Of a stretch of DNA of 64,000 nt, positions 10,354 to 21,451 are shown piece by piece (positions within the stretch are counted from its first letter, which is position 1; every line of letters begins with the position of its first letter). Source of the DNA: Hymenobacter monticola (lineage in GTDB: Bacteria > Bacteroidota > Bacteroidia > Cytophagales > Hymenobacteraceae); NCBI RefSeq assembly GCF_022811645.1, contig NZ_CP094534.1:4588001-4652000 (forward strand), written 5' to 3'. Both the position numbers and the translations under genes were made by a program. The notes under the pieces are model-generated. The model was not told the DNA's origin. It ran no database searches and saw only the letters and a program-made list of their open reading frames with translations.

Positions 10354-10556
10354 TCGGCCTTGAAGCCGGCTTTGGTAAGGCTCAATCGGTGAAGGCATTG
10401 CCTTGGTTTGGCGCCAAATCAGGGCAGTTGGCAGCAAAAGAAACCTGCGGGTATTTGCGTAAATTGACGTAATGTTGCGGCCCCATTCTTCTGTCGTGCC
10501 AGCAGAATTTGAGAATGGGCCTGCTTTTTAACGCTTTTTAAGCTCCGCTTTCGCTC

Positions 10557-12116
10557 GTGACCCGCGCCACGCTTTTGCAAGTTCTTGCCCGCCCCACGGC
10601 CCTCGGCCCGGCGGAAGTGCGCGAGTTGGAGCAGTTGGCCCAGGCCTTCCCCTACTGCCAAACGGCCCACTTGCTGCTAGCCAAGGCGGCCCACGACCAC
10701 GGCACCATGCTGGCCGGCCAGCGCCTGCGCCGCGCCGCAACTTATGCGGCCGACCGCGCCCTGCTGCGCCGCCTCATTGAGGAAGTAGAGCCGGCAGTTT
10801 TGGCTGTTGAACCTGCGCCGGAAGCCGCATCCGAAGAAACCGTAACCGCGCCAGAGCCGGTGCTTTTGCCAGTCGCTGCGGTCTCGGCAGAGCCGGAATT
10901 ACCGGCAGAAGCGCAGTTGCCCGTCGCAGCTGCTGCGGCCGTTGCCGCACCGGCTGCAATAGAAATAGCCACTTCGCCTCCCCTCATCATCGAGCCGGAA
11001 GTCGTTGTACTTGCTCCCGAAGTGGCGCCTGCCACGGCCCCTGAGCCCGTTGCACCGGCTCCACCTGCGGAGGCGCCGGTTGCAGCCCCCGATACAGCCC
11101 CTGAACCCGCAGTAGCAGAAGCTGCACCGGAACCAGAAGTGGCGGTATCTGGGGCTGCACCAGTAGCAGAACTACCGGTTGCTCCTATTGCCGAAATAGC
11201 ATCAGAGCCTGAAATAACGGCTGCTGCCGAAGAGCCAGCCGCTGCTGAAGTTGCAGCGCCAGCTGTCGATGCTGAACTCCCGCCGGCACTTGTCGACCAG
11301 GAAGGGGTTGCTATTGCCCCCGCTACGTCGCAGCCGGAACTATTGCCCGAACCGCCACCGGAGGCGGCCCCCGAAGAAGAACCCGACCTGCCCGCCCAGG
11401 CCCCAGCCATCCGGCCGCCAGTTGAAGCCGGCGAAGCGCGCTTCGAGTTCGGTCTTTCCGAACCGCCGCCGCCCCCGCCTGCCTATGAGCTGCCCGGACT
11501 GGTGGATGAGTGGGCGGCGGCGGCCGTCACCCTTAGCTTGGCTGGCCCCGAGCCCGCGGCCGATTTTCTGGCAGTAGCCACTGCTGCAGCCCCCGCGCAG
11601 CCGGCCCTCACCCCGGCTGCCTTCACGGGCGACGAGGTCGTCGGCTACGGCTTGGGCGAAAGCAGCCGCCTGGGCTTTTCCATGCAGCTTCTGAACCTGC
11701 TGGCCGACAAGGCCGCGCAGGACGACGCCGCAACGCGACCGGCCGAGCCCCCTGCCGCGCCGCTGCCGCCCGTTGGCGCCTTCTTCGAGCCCGACCCCTT
11801 GTTGCTCGACCACTGGGCCACGCACCGCCCGCTGCCCCCGGCGCTGCCCTCTTCGCTCGACCTCATTAACAACTTCCTCAAGCGGCAGCCGCGCCTCACC
11901 CGGCCCGGCATGTTGCCGCCCGCGCCCGGCGGCCAAACCGACTTGAGCGCGCGCAGCACCCGGGCCGAACCCGACTTGGTTTCCGAAAATCTGGCCCGCA
12001 TTTTCGTGCGGCAGGGCAAAACCGCCCGAGCCATTGAGATTTATGAGAAGCTAATGTTGAAACAGCCGGAAAAAATGGCGTACTTTGCGGCCCAAATACA
12101 ATCTTTGCAACCTTAG
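10557..12116 (+). CDS. Large Ala/Pro/Glu-rich protein with a C-terminal helical repeat
   Basis: A 519-aa protein starting at GTG. Residues about 1-70 are helical (LARPTALGPAEVRELEQLAQAFPYCQ resembles a TPR-type opening). Residues about 75-300 are a long low-complexity Ala/Pro/Glu/Val linker, and the last 50 residues (SENLARIFVRQGKTARAIEIYEKLMLKQPEKMAYF) form a clear TPR unit. It sits 30 bp upstream of secG. No membrane segment or enzyme motif is visible. Function is unknown; the folded ends joined by a flexible linker suggest a tether. Confidence 0.72.
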   Translation: MTRATLLQVLARPTALGPAEVRELEQLAQAFPYCQTAHLLLAKAAHDHGTMLAGQRLRRAATYAADRALLRRLIEEVEPAVLAVEPAPEAASEETVTAPEPVLLPVAAVSAEPELPAEAQLPVAAAAAVAAPAAIEIATSPPLIIEPEVVVLAPEVAPATAPEPVAPAPPAEAPVAAPDTAPEPAVAEAAPEPEVAVSGAAPVAELPVAPIAEIASEPEITAAAEEPAAAEVAAPAVDAELPPALVDQEGVAIAPATSQPELLPEPPPEAAPEEEPDLPAQAPAIRPPVEAGEARFEFGLSEPPPPPPAYELPGLVDEWAAAAVTLSLAGPEPAADFLAVATAAAPAQPALTPAAFTGDEVVGYGLGESSRLGFSMQLLNLLADKAAQDDAATRPAEPPAAPLPPVGAFFEPDPLLLDHWATHRPLPPALPSSLDLINNFLKRQPRLTRPGMLPPAPGGQTDLSARSTRAEPDLVSENLARIFVRQGKTARAIEIYEKLMLKQPEKMAYFAAQIQSLQP

Positions 12117-12146
12117 GCGTAAGCCGTCTTTCTCTTCTTTGATTCC

Positions 12147-12557
12147 ATGTATATCGCCCTTGTCGTTCTGATTCTTGTTGTGTGCTTCCTGCTGGCCCTC
12201 GTGGTGCTGGCCCAAAACCCCAAGGGCGGTGGCATTTCCAGCCAGTTCAGCGCCGGCGGCGCGGCCAGCATGATGGGCGTGAAGCGCACCGGTGATTTGC
12301 TGGAGAAACTGACCTGGGGCTTCGCCATCGGCTTGGTGGTCCTGTCGCTGGGCACGCACATGCTCACCGGCACCACGGCCGGCCCCGTGCGCAGCGTGAA
12401 CCAGCAGCGCGCGCTCGAAACCAAGCTGCCGGCCCCGGCTCCCGCACCTAGCGCGCCCGCTCCTGGCGGTGCAGCCGCTCCCGCTGGCGACGCTAGCACG
12501 GCGCCCACCACGGCTCCGGCTACGCCGGCCGATGCTCCGGCCACTCCTGCCAAATAA
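12147..12557 (+). CDS. secG: Preprotein translocase subunit SecG
   Basis: The small membrane subunit of the SecYEG channel; 136 aa. The first transmembrane helix spans about residues 2-23. The conserved loop QNPKGGGISSQFSAGGAASMMGVKRTGDLLEKLTW follows, then a second helix (about 60-76). The tail after residue 85 is an Ala/Pro/Thr-rich cytoplasmic or periplasmic extension common in Bacteroidetes SecG. A terminator lies 35 bp downstream. Confidence 0.92.
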   Translation: MYIALVVLILVVCFLLALVVLAQNPKGGGISSQFSAGGAASMMGVKRTGDLLEKLTWGFAIGLVVLSLGTHMLTGTTAGPVRSVNQQRALETKLPAPAPAPSAPAPGGAAAPAGDASTAPTTAPATPADAPATPAK

Positions 12558-12591
12558 ATTCCCTGGCGCTTCGAGCGCCCCTGAGCTTAAG

Positions 12592-12625
12592 AGCCGGTGT
12601 TTCTTCGCGAAACACCGGCTTTTTT
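12592..12625 (+). terminator. Terminator after secG
   Basis: AGCCGGTGTTTC (12592-12603) and GAAACACCGGCT (12609-12620) form a perfect 12-bp stem with a 5-nt loop and a T run to 12625. Confidence 0.92.
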
Positions 12626-12810
12626 ATTGGCGGCCGTAGAATCCTACCAAATATTGGCAACATTGCTTCTGCGTGGCGGTTTGCTTGCGGCGCTCTGCCA
12701 CGCCCGGTCTAAAATCTGTCTATTTTGTCAGGTTTGGCGGGCTGGCACGGGAAGTGAGGCAGGGCCCGGCACAACCAATTTCCACTTAACTCAACCCCAA
12801 CACACCCAAA

Positions 12811-13101
12811 ATGGCACTTAGCATGAAACCGCTGGCCGACCGCGTCATTGTACGCGCCGCCGCCGCCGAGGAGAAAACCAAATCCGGCATCATCATCCCC
12901 GATACGGCCAAGGAAAAGCCCCAGCGTGGCGAAGTAGTGGCCGTGGGCGAAGGCAAAACCGCCGACAGCGGCTCGCTCATCAAGCCGCAGGTGGCCGTGG
13001 GCGACCAGGTGCTCTACGGCAAGTACGCCGGCACCGAAATCACCGTGGATGGCGAGGACCTGCTCATCATGCGCGAGTCGGACATTTTCGCCGTGCTCTA
13101 A
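12811..13101 (+). CDS. groES: Co-chaperonin GroES
   Basis: A 96-aa GroES, the lid of the GroEL folding chamber. [33 protein letters not shown] is the canonical N-terminus with its mobile loop, and the protein ends [30 protein letters not shown]. The ATG at 12811 adds MALS before the conserved MKPL; either could be used. It is followed by groEL after 65 bp. I see no CIRCE element upstream. Confidence 0.96.
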   Translation: MALSMKPLADRVIVRAAAAEEKTKSGIIIPDTAKEKPQRGEVVAVGEGKTADSGSLIKPQVAVGDQVLYGKYAGTEITVDGEDLLIMRESDIFAVL

Positions 13102-13136
13102 GCCGCTGGCTGAGCTTCTCGGAAAGTCCTTATTAA

Positions 13137-14813
<1,677 letters not shown>

Positions 14814-14870
14814 TCGACCGCAGATTATAATGGATTTGACTGATTACGCAGATTCACTGTAGCTCAAGAG

Positions 14871-14904
14871 AAAGCCCCGTTGGCAATGCCGGCGGGGCTT
14901 TTTT
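14871..14904 (+). terminator. Terminator after groEL
   Basis: AAAGCCCCG (14871-14879) pairs with CGGGGCTTT (14893-14901) with a T run to 14904. Confidence 0.85.
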
Positions 14905-14937
14905 GTGAGCATGTGAGAAGCAATAATCGGATTTTCT

Positions 14938-15026
14938 GGTCCGACCGCTCTGGGCGGTCCGACCGGTTGAAGAGCGAACAAGCCGTTGGCACGGCAACCG
15001 GTCGGACCGCCCAGAGCGGTCGGACC
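14938..15026. repeat. Large perfect inverted repeat with nested palindromes
   Basis: Two 31-bp arms (14938-14968 and 14996-15026) are perfect reverse complements around a 27-nt centre. Each arm contains a smaller hairpin, GACCGC-TCTGG-GCGGTC, and two copies of GGTCCGACC. The whole could extrude as a branched cruciform or fold as an RNA. It lies between the groEL terminator and a leftward small membrane-protein gene. No transposase is nearby, so this resembles a non-autonomous intergenic palindrome. Confidence 0.85.
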
Positions 15027-15072
15027 GGCATACGCGAGTTGCGCACGGCACAGTTGCTTGATTTTCATTCAG

Positions 15073-15339
15073 CTATTCTGCTGGCTTATCAATGTTAATT
15101 TTCACAAATGCCAGTCCCGCAATGAAGGCAACAGCTGTCCCCAAGCCTATCCAGTTGTAGTGAAGCGCCTGACATAAATTGCGGCCATCCACTACTGAAA
15201 TGCAGTTATTATCCTTCCTCTCATATTTTAGGCTGACCATCGTATTCGCAATCCCCAGCCCACAAAACAGAAACACGAGCGCAGCCAGCGCCTGCAGGAA
15301 ACGATGAAGCTTAAGCGGCATGATAAACTTGGTAAGCAT
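15073..15339 (-). CDS. Small two-helix membrane protein
   Basis: An 88-aa protein with two predicted membrane helices (about residues 14-34 and 63-80) joined by a short loop containing two cysteines (NNCISVVDGRNLCQALH), which could form a disulfide outside the membrane. It is leftward, downstream of the peptide transporter but beyond a terminator, so probably a separate unit. Family not recognised. Confidence 0.6.
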   Translation of the reverse strand: MLTKFIMPLKLHRFLQALAALVFLFCGLGIANTMVSLKYERKDNNCISVVDGRNLCQALHYNWIGLGTAVAFIAGLAFVKINIDKPAE

Positions 15340-15352
15340 GGCCTAAGATAAA

Positions 15353-15391
15353 GAAAAAGCCCCCGCCGCACGATGCGCCAGGGGCTTTTCT
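15353..15391 (-). terminator. Bidirectional terminator downstream of the POT transporter
   Basis: AAAAGCCCC and GGGGCTTTT arms enclose a GC loop. T-rich tails exist on both strands. On the minus strand it lies 20 bp after the transporter stop. Confidence 0.75.
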
Positions 15392-15409
15392 CTTAGCAAC
15401 AGGCTGAAC

Positions 15410-17155
15410 TTAGGCAGCCGTCACCGGCTCCTCCATCATGGTGAAGAGGCGCTTGTAGATGACAAACAGGATGAGCGAAGCCACGGCCGACAGGCCCACG
15501 AAAATCATGAAGAAGTCGTAGAGGCTTGTGATTTGGAAGCCCAGGAAGGTGGGCCATTTGGAGGCCAGCTCCAGCGAGGCCAGCTTGGCGCTTACGTCGG
15601 CCGTGAGCTGCGTGGCGCCGTTGAGGATGCCGGGCAGGTTGATGCCTTCCTTGGTGGCTTTGGCAAACTCGGCCGGGCCGGGAGGATACAGGCCCGAGAG
15701 CACGCCGGCCAGCTTGTTGCCGGCGGCGGTGGCCAGGAACCACACGGCCATCAGCAGCGAGGCGAAGCGGGCGGGCGAGAGCTTGTTCACCAGCGCCAGG
15801 CCGATGGGCGACAAACACAGCTCGGCGAAGGTGTGCATGAGGTACATGGTGATGAGCCAGAACATGCTCACCTTGGTGTTGGCGTCCACACCTTTCACGC
15901 CGAAGGCGATGATGAGGTAACCCAGGGCCATAAGCATCAGGCTAATGGCCATTTTGAGCGGCGACGAGGGTTCCATGCGGCGCTTGCCCAGCCAGGTCCA
16001 CAGCACGGCGAACACGGGAGCGAAAACGATAATGAACAGCGCGTTGGCACTCTGGAAATACGAGGCCGGCACCACCGTGGAGCCCAGGGTGCGGTCGGTC
16101 TGCTCGTCGGCAAAGAAGGTGAGCGAGGCGCCGGCCTGCTCGAACGTGCCCCAGAAGAAAATCACGAAGAAGCTAAGGATGAAAATAACGTAGATTTTCT
16201 GCTTTTCGCGGGCCGTGAGCGAGGGGTCGGTCAGGATGGTGACGGGGGCCACAATCATGGCCGAAAACACCAGCGCACCAATCCAGTCGCGGTTCATGAG
16301 CCAGGCAACGGCCGCGTACACCACCACAAAGAGGCCGATGAGCATGGGCAGCTTGCTGGCAAAGCTCTTGGCGGGCGCGGCCGGGGCGGCGATGCTTTCG
16401 GCGCGCACGGGGCCGTCGGTTTGGACCGGCACCACGGGTGAGGCTTCCACATTGCGCTCGGGCTTGGCGCCCAGGGGAGCACCTTCGGCCGTGACGACGT
16501 ATTTGGCTTTCAGCAACTCGAACGTGAGGCTGCCCACCAGCATACCGATGCCGGCGGCCAGAAAGCCCCACTTGAAATCGCTGGGGTTGCCGGTGTCGCC
16601 CAGCGTGCCGCAGACCAGGGGCGAGAAAAACGCGCCCAGGTTGATGCCCATGTAGAAAATGGTGTAGGCCGCGTCGATGCGCGAGTCACCCTTGGGGTAG
16701 AGCGAGCCCACCATCGAAGAGATATTTGGCTTGAAGAAACCATTGCCGAAAATGAGCAGGCCCAGACCCAGGAAGAACAGCAGCAGCTGCGCAGAGGGCA
16801 CGGCCGTTTGGCCGGCGCTGTACATCGAGGCCGAGAAAAACAGGGCAAACTGCCCAGCCGCCATCATCAGGCCACCCACCAGAATGCTGCGCCGGTTGCC
16901 CCAGTAGCGGTCGGCCATGTAGCCGCCCAGCAGCGGGGTAAGGTACACGAGCGAGGTGTAGTTGCCGTAGATGAGCGAGGACATTTCCTTGTTCATCAGC
17001 AAGGCCTTGAGCATGTACAGCGACAGCAGGGCGCGCATGCCGTAGTAGCTGAACCGCTCCCACATTTCGGTGGCGAACAGGACGTATAGTCCTTTGGGGT
17101 GGCTCGTGGATGCCGCAGCGCGTGGTTGCTCGGTTTGAGCAGAAACAGTTTGCAT
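15410..17155 (-). CDS. POT/PTR family proton-coupled oligopeptide transporter
   Basis: A 581-aa inner-membrane symporter that imports di- and tripeptides with protons. The helix-1 proton-coupling motif ExxER appears as EMWERFSYYGMRALL (about residues 33-47), followed by GGYMADRYWGNRRS typical of the family and a string of 12-14 hydrophobic helices. An alanine/proline-rich insert (residues about 230-270) separates two helical halves. The ATG at 17155 is chosen because the upstream in-frame extension is not family-like. A REP-like element separates it from the araC-type gene. Confidence 0.9.
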   Translation of the reverse strand: MQTVSAQTEQPRAAASTSHPKGLYVLFATEMWERFSYYGMRALLSLYMLKALLMNKEMSSLIYGNYTSLVYLTPLLGGYMADRYWGNRRSILVGGLMMAAGQFALFFSASMYSAGQTAVPSAQLLLFFLGLGLLIFGNGFFKPNISSMVGSLYPKGDSRIDAAYTIFYMGINLGAFFSPLVCGTLGDTGNPSDFKWGFLAAGIGMLVGSLTFELLKAKYVVTAEGAPLGAKPERNVEASPVVPVQTDGPVRAESIAAPAAPAKSFASKLPMLIGLFVVVYAAVAWLMNRDWIGALVFSAMIVAPVTILTDPSLTAREKQKIYVIFILSFFVIFFWGTFEQAGASLTFFADEQTDRTLGSTVVPASYFQSANALFIIVFAPVFAVLWTWLGKRRMEPSSPLKMAISLMLMALGYLIIAFGVKGVDANTKVSMFWLITMYLMHTFAELCLSPIGLALVNKLSPARFASLLMAVWFLATAAGNKLAGVLSGLYPPGPAEFAKATKEGINLPGILNGATQLTADVSAKLASLELASKWPTFLGFQITSLYDFFMIFVGLSAVASLILFVIYKRLFTMMEEPVTAA

Positions 17156-17294
17156 AAGGGAAGCTAGGGTGAGAAATGAGACGTAAATGCGATGCAAAGT
17201 GGCCCGGTATCGGCTTGGTGCAGTGCGGGCACGGTAAATCTAGGAAAGTTTCGGCATTGTGCAGGTTTTGCGCAATTTCAGCAGATGCGCCGTC

Positions 17295-17396
17295 TGTCAT
17301 CCTGAGCGTAGCGAAGGACCTTCTCACGCTTGCAGTAATCGAACCCCTGCTAGCCGTCCATCGGTAATAAAGTCCTTTGCTACACTTAGGATGACA
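17295..17396. repeat. REP-like palindromic intergenic element, copy 2
   Basis: It opens with TGTCATCCTGAGCGTAGCG and closes with CACTTAGGATGACA, with GAAGGACCTT and AAGTCCTTTGC as inner arms. It shares these blocks with the element at 6834-6914. Its right edge overlaps the last codons of the AraC-type gene, so the repeat supplies that gene's stop codon (TAA at 17386-17388 on the minus strand). Confidence 0.75.
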
Positions 17397-18303
17397 GTTC
17401 CGCCTTCCCTGTTTTGCCGACTGTATCACTGCGGTACGCCTTGGCCCGGTAGGCCCCCGGCGCCAGCCCGGTTTGCTTGCGGAAGAAGCGAGTGAAATAG
17501 CCGGGGTCAACGAATTGGAGCTCGTAGGCGATTTCGGCCACTGAGAGCGAGGTATATAATAGGTAGTTGTGGGCCTTGCGAATGGTGTGGGCCTGCACAA
17601 TCTGCTGGGCGGTTTTGCCCTTCACGGCCTGGCAGATGCGGTTGAGGTGCACCGGCGTAATCTTCAGCTCCTGAGCAAAATCGGCTATTTTCTTCTCAAA
17701 CGGAGCCGTTTTTTCGATGGCTTTCTGGAATTCGCGGAAGTAGTGCAGGGCGCGGTTGGGGCTTTCCTCCTTGCGGCGGTTGTGGTGCAACAGGCGAAAT
17801 ATCTTCACAAACAGCAACTTAAAATAGCCGTTGATGGCCAACTGCTTGCCGGGCAGCTCCGAATAAATTTCCTCGTGCAGGCGCTGCTCCAGCTCGGCTA
17901 GGTCGGCAAAGCTGACTTCGGCGTTGAAATCGGAGAGGATGTGCACCGTGTTCAGCTCCACCAGCACGCCGGGCGTGGCTTGCAGGATGGTATCGAGCAA
18001 GGCCTCGGAGAGCGTGAGGGTGCGGCCCTTCACCTGCGGGCTGAAGGTGAAGCCGTGCACGGTATTGGCCGGAATGATGACCAGGCAGGGCGTACGCAGC
18101 TCCACTAATTCGGTGGCCTCGAAGGCAGCGCGGCCCGATTCGAGGAAGAAAAGCTGGAACAGGTTTTCGTGCAGGTGCGGCTTGAGGCCCCAATCGGTGA
18201 GCCGCGGCCGGGGCACAATGAGCTGGCTTTGCAGGTAATCGTGCGAAATCTGGGCGCGGTGGTCGCCGTAGATTCCGTTGTAGCGGGCAATATCGGTGCG
18301 CAT
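17386..18303 (-). CDS. AraC-family transcriptional regulator
   Basis: A 305-aa regulator with an N-terminal cupin-like sensing domain (about residues 30-170) and a C-terminal double HTH (about 205-300: LKITPVHLNRICQAVKGKTAQQ, then LSVAEIAYELQFVDPGYFTRFFRKQTG). The second helix-turn-helix is the classical AraC signature. It is divergent from pckA across about 240 bp, so it may regulate pckA or itself; this is an inference from position only. The final four residues are encoded by a REP-like element. Confidence 0.88.
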   Translation of the reverse strand: MRTDIARYNGIYGDHRAQISHDYLQSQLIVPRPRLTDWGLKPHLHENLFQLFFLESGRAAFEATELVELRTPCLVIIPANTVHGFTFSPQVKGRTLTLSEALLDTILQATPGVLVELNTVHILSDFNAEVSFADLAELEQRLHEEIYSELPGKQLAINGYFKLLFVKIFRLLHHNRRKEESPNRALHYFREFQKAIEKTAPFEKKIADFAQELKITPVHLNRICQAVKGKTAQQIVQAHTIRKAHNYLLYTSLSVAEIAYELQFVDPGYFTRFFRKQTGLAPGAYRAKAYRSDTVGKTGKAELSS

Positions 18304-18484
18304 GGACAAATGAGCGAAAGACCGGGACAAAGCAAACCTAAAGATAAGCAAGCGTTTTATTCTTCCTACTCTGGCGGCTTGTCAGGCAGCATATTTCCAG
18401 CTACAGGCACAAATCAAGCATAGTCGGTTTGATTTGTCCTGCTAAAAAAACAAATTGTTTCACTGGTAACGATTGCGGCGCCCG

Positions 18485-18492
18485 TACCTTTG
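18485..18492 (+). promoter_or_regulatory. pckA -7 box
   Basis: TACCTTTG is an exact TAnnTTTG match 54 bp before the pckA ATG. The surrounding 18421-18480 stretch is AT-rich with TTG triplets, but their spacing is not ideal. Confidence 0.5.
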
Positions 18493-18546
18493 TGAAAGAA
18501 GTCAAGAGAGAATTCCCACCCAACACTTTCCAACGCTTTCCGGGCC

Positions 18547-20181
18547 ATGCAACAAGACGCACAGTTTGCCGCCGACCTCCACAATCGTTTGCAGCCGTTG
18601 GGCTTCAACGAAACGGCTACCGTTCACCTCAACCTCACCCCTGCCGCGCTGGTAGAACATGCCCTGCGCAACGGCGAGGGCCACCTCACCGACACCGGCG
18701 CGCTGATGGCCGACACCGGCAAGTTCACCGGCCGCTCGCCCAAAGACCGGTTTGTGGTAAAGGACGAAAACACCGAAAACAGCGTGTGGTGGGGCGACAT
18801 CAACATCCCCTTCGCCCCTGACAAATTCGACCAGCTGCACCAGAAAATGGTGGCCTACCTGGCCGATAAGGAGCTGTATGTGCGCGAAGCCTACGCCGGC
18901 GCCAACCCCGACTACCAGCTTAAGCTGCGCGTGGTGAACGAGCAAGCCTGGCATAACCTGTTTTGCTATAACATGTTCCTGCGCCCCGAAGAAGGCGCTG
19001 ACACCTCCTGGACGCCTGATTTCAGCATCATCTGCGCCCCCGGTTTCGAGGCCGACCCGGCCGTGGACGGCACCCGCCAGCCCAACTTCGCCATCATCAA
19101 CTTCACCAAGAAGATGATTCTGATTGGCGGCACGGGCTACGCCGGCGAGATGAAAAAAGGCATCTTCGGCGTGCTGAACTACCTGCTGCCCCACGAGCAC
19201 AACACGCTGAGCATGCACTGCTCGGCCAACGTGGGCAAGGGTGGCGACACGGCCATCTTCTTCGGCCTGTCGGGCACCGGCAAAACCACTCTTTCGGCCG
19301 ACCCGAACCGCGGCCTCATCGGCGACGACGAGCACGGCTGGACGCCCGACGAAGGCATCTTCAACTTCGAAGGCGGCTGCTACGCTAAGGTGATTGACTT
19401 GAGCAAGGAGAAGGAGCCCGAGATTTACGACGCCATCCGCTTCGGCTCCATCGTGGAGAACACGCGCTTCGTGCCCAGCACCCATACCGTGGATTACGCC
19501 AACAAGTCGGTGACCGAAAACACGCGTACAGCCTACCCCATCAACTTCATCCCGAATGCCATTGAGCCCGGCGTGGCCGATGCCCCGAAGAACATTTTCT
19601 TCCTCACGGCCGATGCCTTTGGCGTGATTCCGCCCATCAGCAAGCTCGATAAGTCGCACGCCATGTACCTGTTCATGTCGGGCTACACGGCCAAGGTGGC
19701 CGGCACCGAAATGGGCGTGACCGAGCCGCAGACCACGTTCTCGGCCTGCTTCGGCGCGGTGTTCCTGCCGCTGCACCCCACCAAGTATGCCGAGATGCTG
19801 GGCCAGAAGATGGATGAGAACCCCGACATCAACGTGTGGCTCATCAACACCGGCTGGACCGGCGGCAGCTACGGCACCGGCTCGCGCATGAAGCTGCCTT
19901 ACACCCGCGCCATGATTACGGCCGCGCTGAACGGCCAACTCGACGACGTGAAGTTCACCAAGCACCCCGTATTCGGCATGATGGTGCCCGGTGCCGTGCC
20001 CGGCGTGCCCTCCGAAATTCTGGACCCGCGCAACACCTGGGCCGACAAAGAGGCCTACGACAAAACCGCTTCGGACCTGGCCGACAAGTTTGTCGCCAAC
20101 TTCAAGAAGTACGCCGAGTACGCCAACGAGGAAATCCTGGCCGGCGCGCCCAAAGTGGCAGCCGCCGCGGTGGTAGCCTAA
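18547..20181 (+). CDS. pckA: Phosphoenolpyruvate carboxykinase (ATP)
   Basis: PckA converts oxaloacetate and ATP to phosphoenolpyruvate, CO2 and ADP, the entry step of gluconeogenesis. The 544-aa protein has TGKFTGRSPKDRF (about 57-69), the kinase-1a P-loop GLSGTGKTTLS (about 240-250), the metal-binding DDEHGW segment (about 260-267) and FEGGCYAKVIDLS. Length is standard for the ATP-dependent type. It is a single-gene unit with its own promoter and terminator. Confidence 0.97.
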   Translation: MQQDAQFAADLHNRLQPLGFNETATVHLNLTPAALVEHALRNGEGHLTDTGALMADTGKFTGRSPKDRFVVKDENTENSVWWGDINIPFAPDKFDQLHQKMVAYLADKELYVREAYAGANPDYQLKLRVVNEQAWHNLFCYNMFLRPEEGADTSWTPDFSIICAPGFEADPAVDGTRQPNFAIINFTKKMILIGGTGYAGEMKKGIFGVLNYLLPHEHNTLSMHCSANVGKGGDTAIFFGLSGTGKTTLSADPNRGLIGDDEHGWTPDEGIFNFEGGCYAKVIDLSKEKEPEIYDAIRFGSIVENTRFVPSTHTVDYANKSVTENTRTAYPINFIPNAIEPGVADAPKNIFFLTADAFGVIPPISKLDKSHAMYLFMSGYTAKVAGTEMGVTEPQTTFSACFGAVFLPLHPTKYAEMLGQKMDENPDINVWLINTGWTGGSYGTGSRMKLPYTRAMITAALNGQLDDVKFTKHPVFGMMVPGAVPGVPSEILDPRNTWADKEAYDKTASDLADKFVANFKKYAEYANEEILAGAPKVAAAAVVA

Positions 20182-20204
20182 AGTTACCCAGTAGTTCACT
20201 CACC

Positions 20205-20239
20205 AAAAAGCCCCGCCGGTTGCAGCCGGCGGGGCTTTT
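20205..20239 (+). terminator. Terminator after pckA
   Basis: AAAAGCCCCGCCGG pairs with CCGGCGGGGCTTTT around a 6-nt loop. The T/A tails on both strands make it suitable for termination in either direction (the SDR gene converges from the right). Confidence 0.85.
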
Positions 20240-20314
20240 GCTGTTTCGAGCAGACGCTTATTTTGTAATTAAATCGAAGGAAGCAAAAACCTCTCGCTAT
20301 CGCTGCTTCCTAAG

Positions 20315-21334
20315 CTACTTTTTGCGACTGGGCCGCCCCAGCCACGCGGCTAGCGCCACACCCGCGCCGGCCAGCAGCGCCGTGCGCAGGGCCGGGCTGC
20401 CGGTAGTTACCGCTTCGGTGTAGAAGCTGGTTTCGCGGGTGTAGCCGGGGTAGTTGCCGCGCTCCTTGAGGGAGCCGGCGGGGCGGTCGAGGCCGTTGTG
20501 GCCCAGCGGACGCGGAGGCTCGCTGCTGTGCTCCTGCTTGAGGAAGGCCTTTTCCATGTACTGGTCGAACAAGGTGGGCGTCCAGCGCTGCATGCCGATA
20601 AAGGCGCGGCCCCCGCCGCCCACCACAATGGCGCGCTCCGACGTGACGGCCGCGTGCAAAATGGCGCGGGCCACGGTATCGGGGGCATAGGCGGGCGGAC
20701 CGTGTTTGGCCTCGCGGTTCATGTAGTTTTTTGCGTGCACCGTGTAAGGCGTGTCGATGGACGAGGGCTGGATGAGCGTGACGGAAACTGGAGCGCCATC
20801 CATTTCCAGCTCCATGCGCAGGCCGTCGGTGAAGCCTTTCACGGCGTGCTTGCTGGCCGAGTAGATGGTTTGCAGAATGGCCGTGACGTCGGACAGAATG
20901 CTGCCCACGTTGATGATGGCGCCGCCCTTGCTTTTCAGGTGCTGGGCAGCTTCCATTGAGCCATAGACCAAGCCCCAGAAATTGGTTTCGAATAGCTTGC
21001 GCATGTCCTCCACGGGCACCTTTTCCAACTTGCCGTAGATGGAAACACCCGCATTATTCACCCAGGTATCGTAGCCGCCGAAGGCTTCCTGCGCGGCTTG
21101 GGCAATGCGTTGCACGTCGGTTTGCTGGCTCACGTCGGCCACTACGTAGATGGCTTGGCCGCCGGCCTGGTCGATTTCTTCGCAAAGCAGGCGCAGGGAT
21201 ACTTCGCTGCGCGAGGCCAGCACCAGCCGGGCACCTTCTTTGGCTGCCATGCGGGCCGTAACGAGGCCGATGCCCGACGAGGCACCGGTGATGACCATGA
21301 CCTGGTCTTTGAGTTTTTTGAGGTTGACTTTCAT
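20315..21334 (-). CDS. SDR-family oxidoreductase with a C-terminal extension
   Basis: A 339-aa classical short-chain dehydrogenase/reductase using NAD(P)H. The cofactor motif TGASSGIG is at about residues 16-23, and the catalytic YSASK at about 153-157 follows the S in NVGSILSD. Residues after about 250 form an extension beyond the usual 250 aa and end in a small hydrophobic helix (TALLAGAGVALAAWLG) and a basic tail, so the protein may be tethered to the membrane. Substrate unknown. Confidence 0.85.
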   Translation of the reverse strand: MKVNLKKLKDQVMVITGASSGIGLVTARMAAKEGARLVLASRSEVSLRLLCEEIDQAGGQAIYVVADVSQQTDVQRIAQAAQEAFGGYDTWVNNAGVSIYGKLEKVPVEDMRKLFETNFWGLVYGSMEAAQHLKSKGGAIINVGSILSDVTAILQTIYSASKHAVKGFTDGLRMELEMDGAPVSVTLIQPSSIDTPYTVHAKNYMNREAKHGPPAYAPDTVARAILHAAVTSERAIVVGGGGRAFIGMQRWTPTLFDQYMEKAFLKQEHSSEPPRPLGHNGLDRPAGSLKERGNYPGYTRETSFYTEAVTTGSPALRTALLAGAGVALAAWLGRPSRKK

Positions 21335-21451
21335 GAAATGATGGTTGGAAGGATTTAATAATGAGCAAGGCCGCAGTTGAGGCGCATATCGGCTTCCCGT
21401 TGTGGAATAAGGGCGCGGGGCTCACTGCACACCTGACCGGATTACCCGGCT

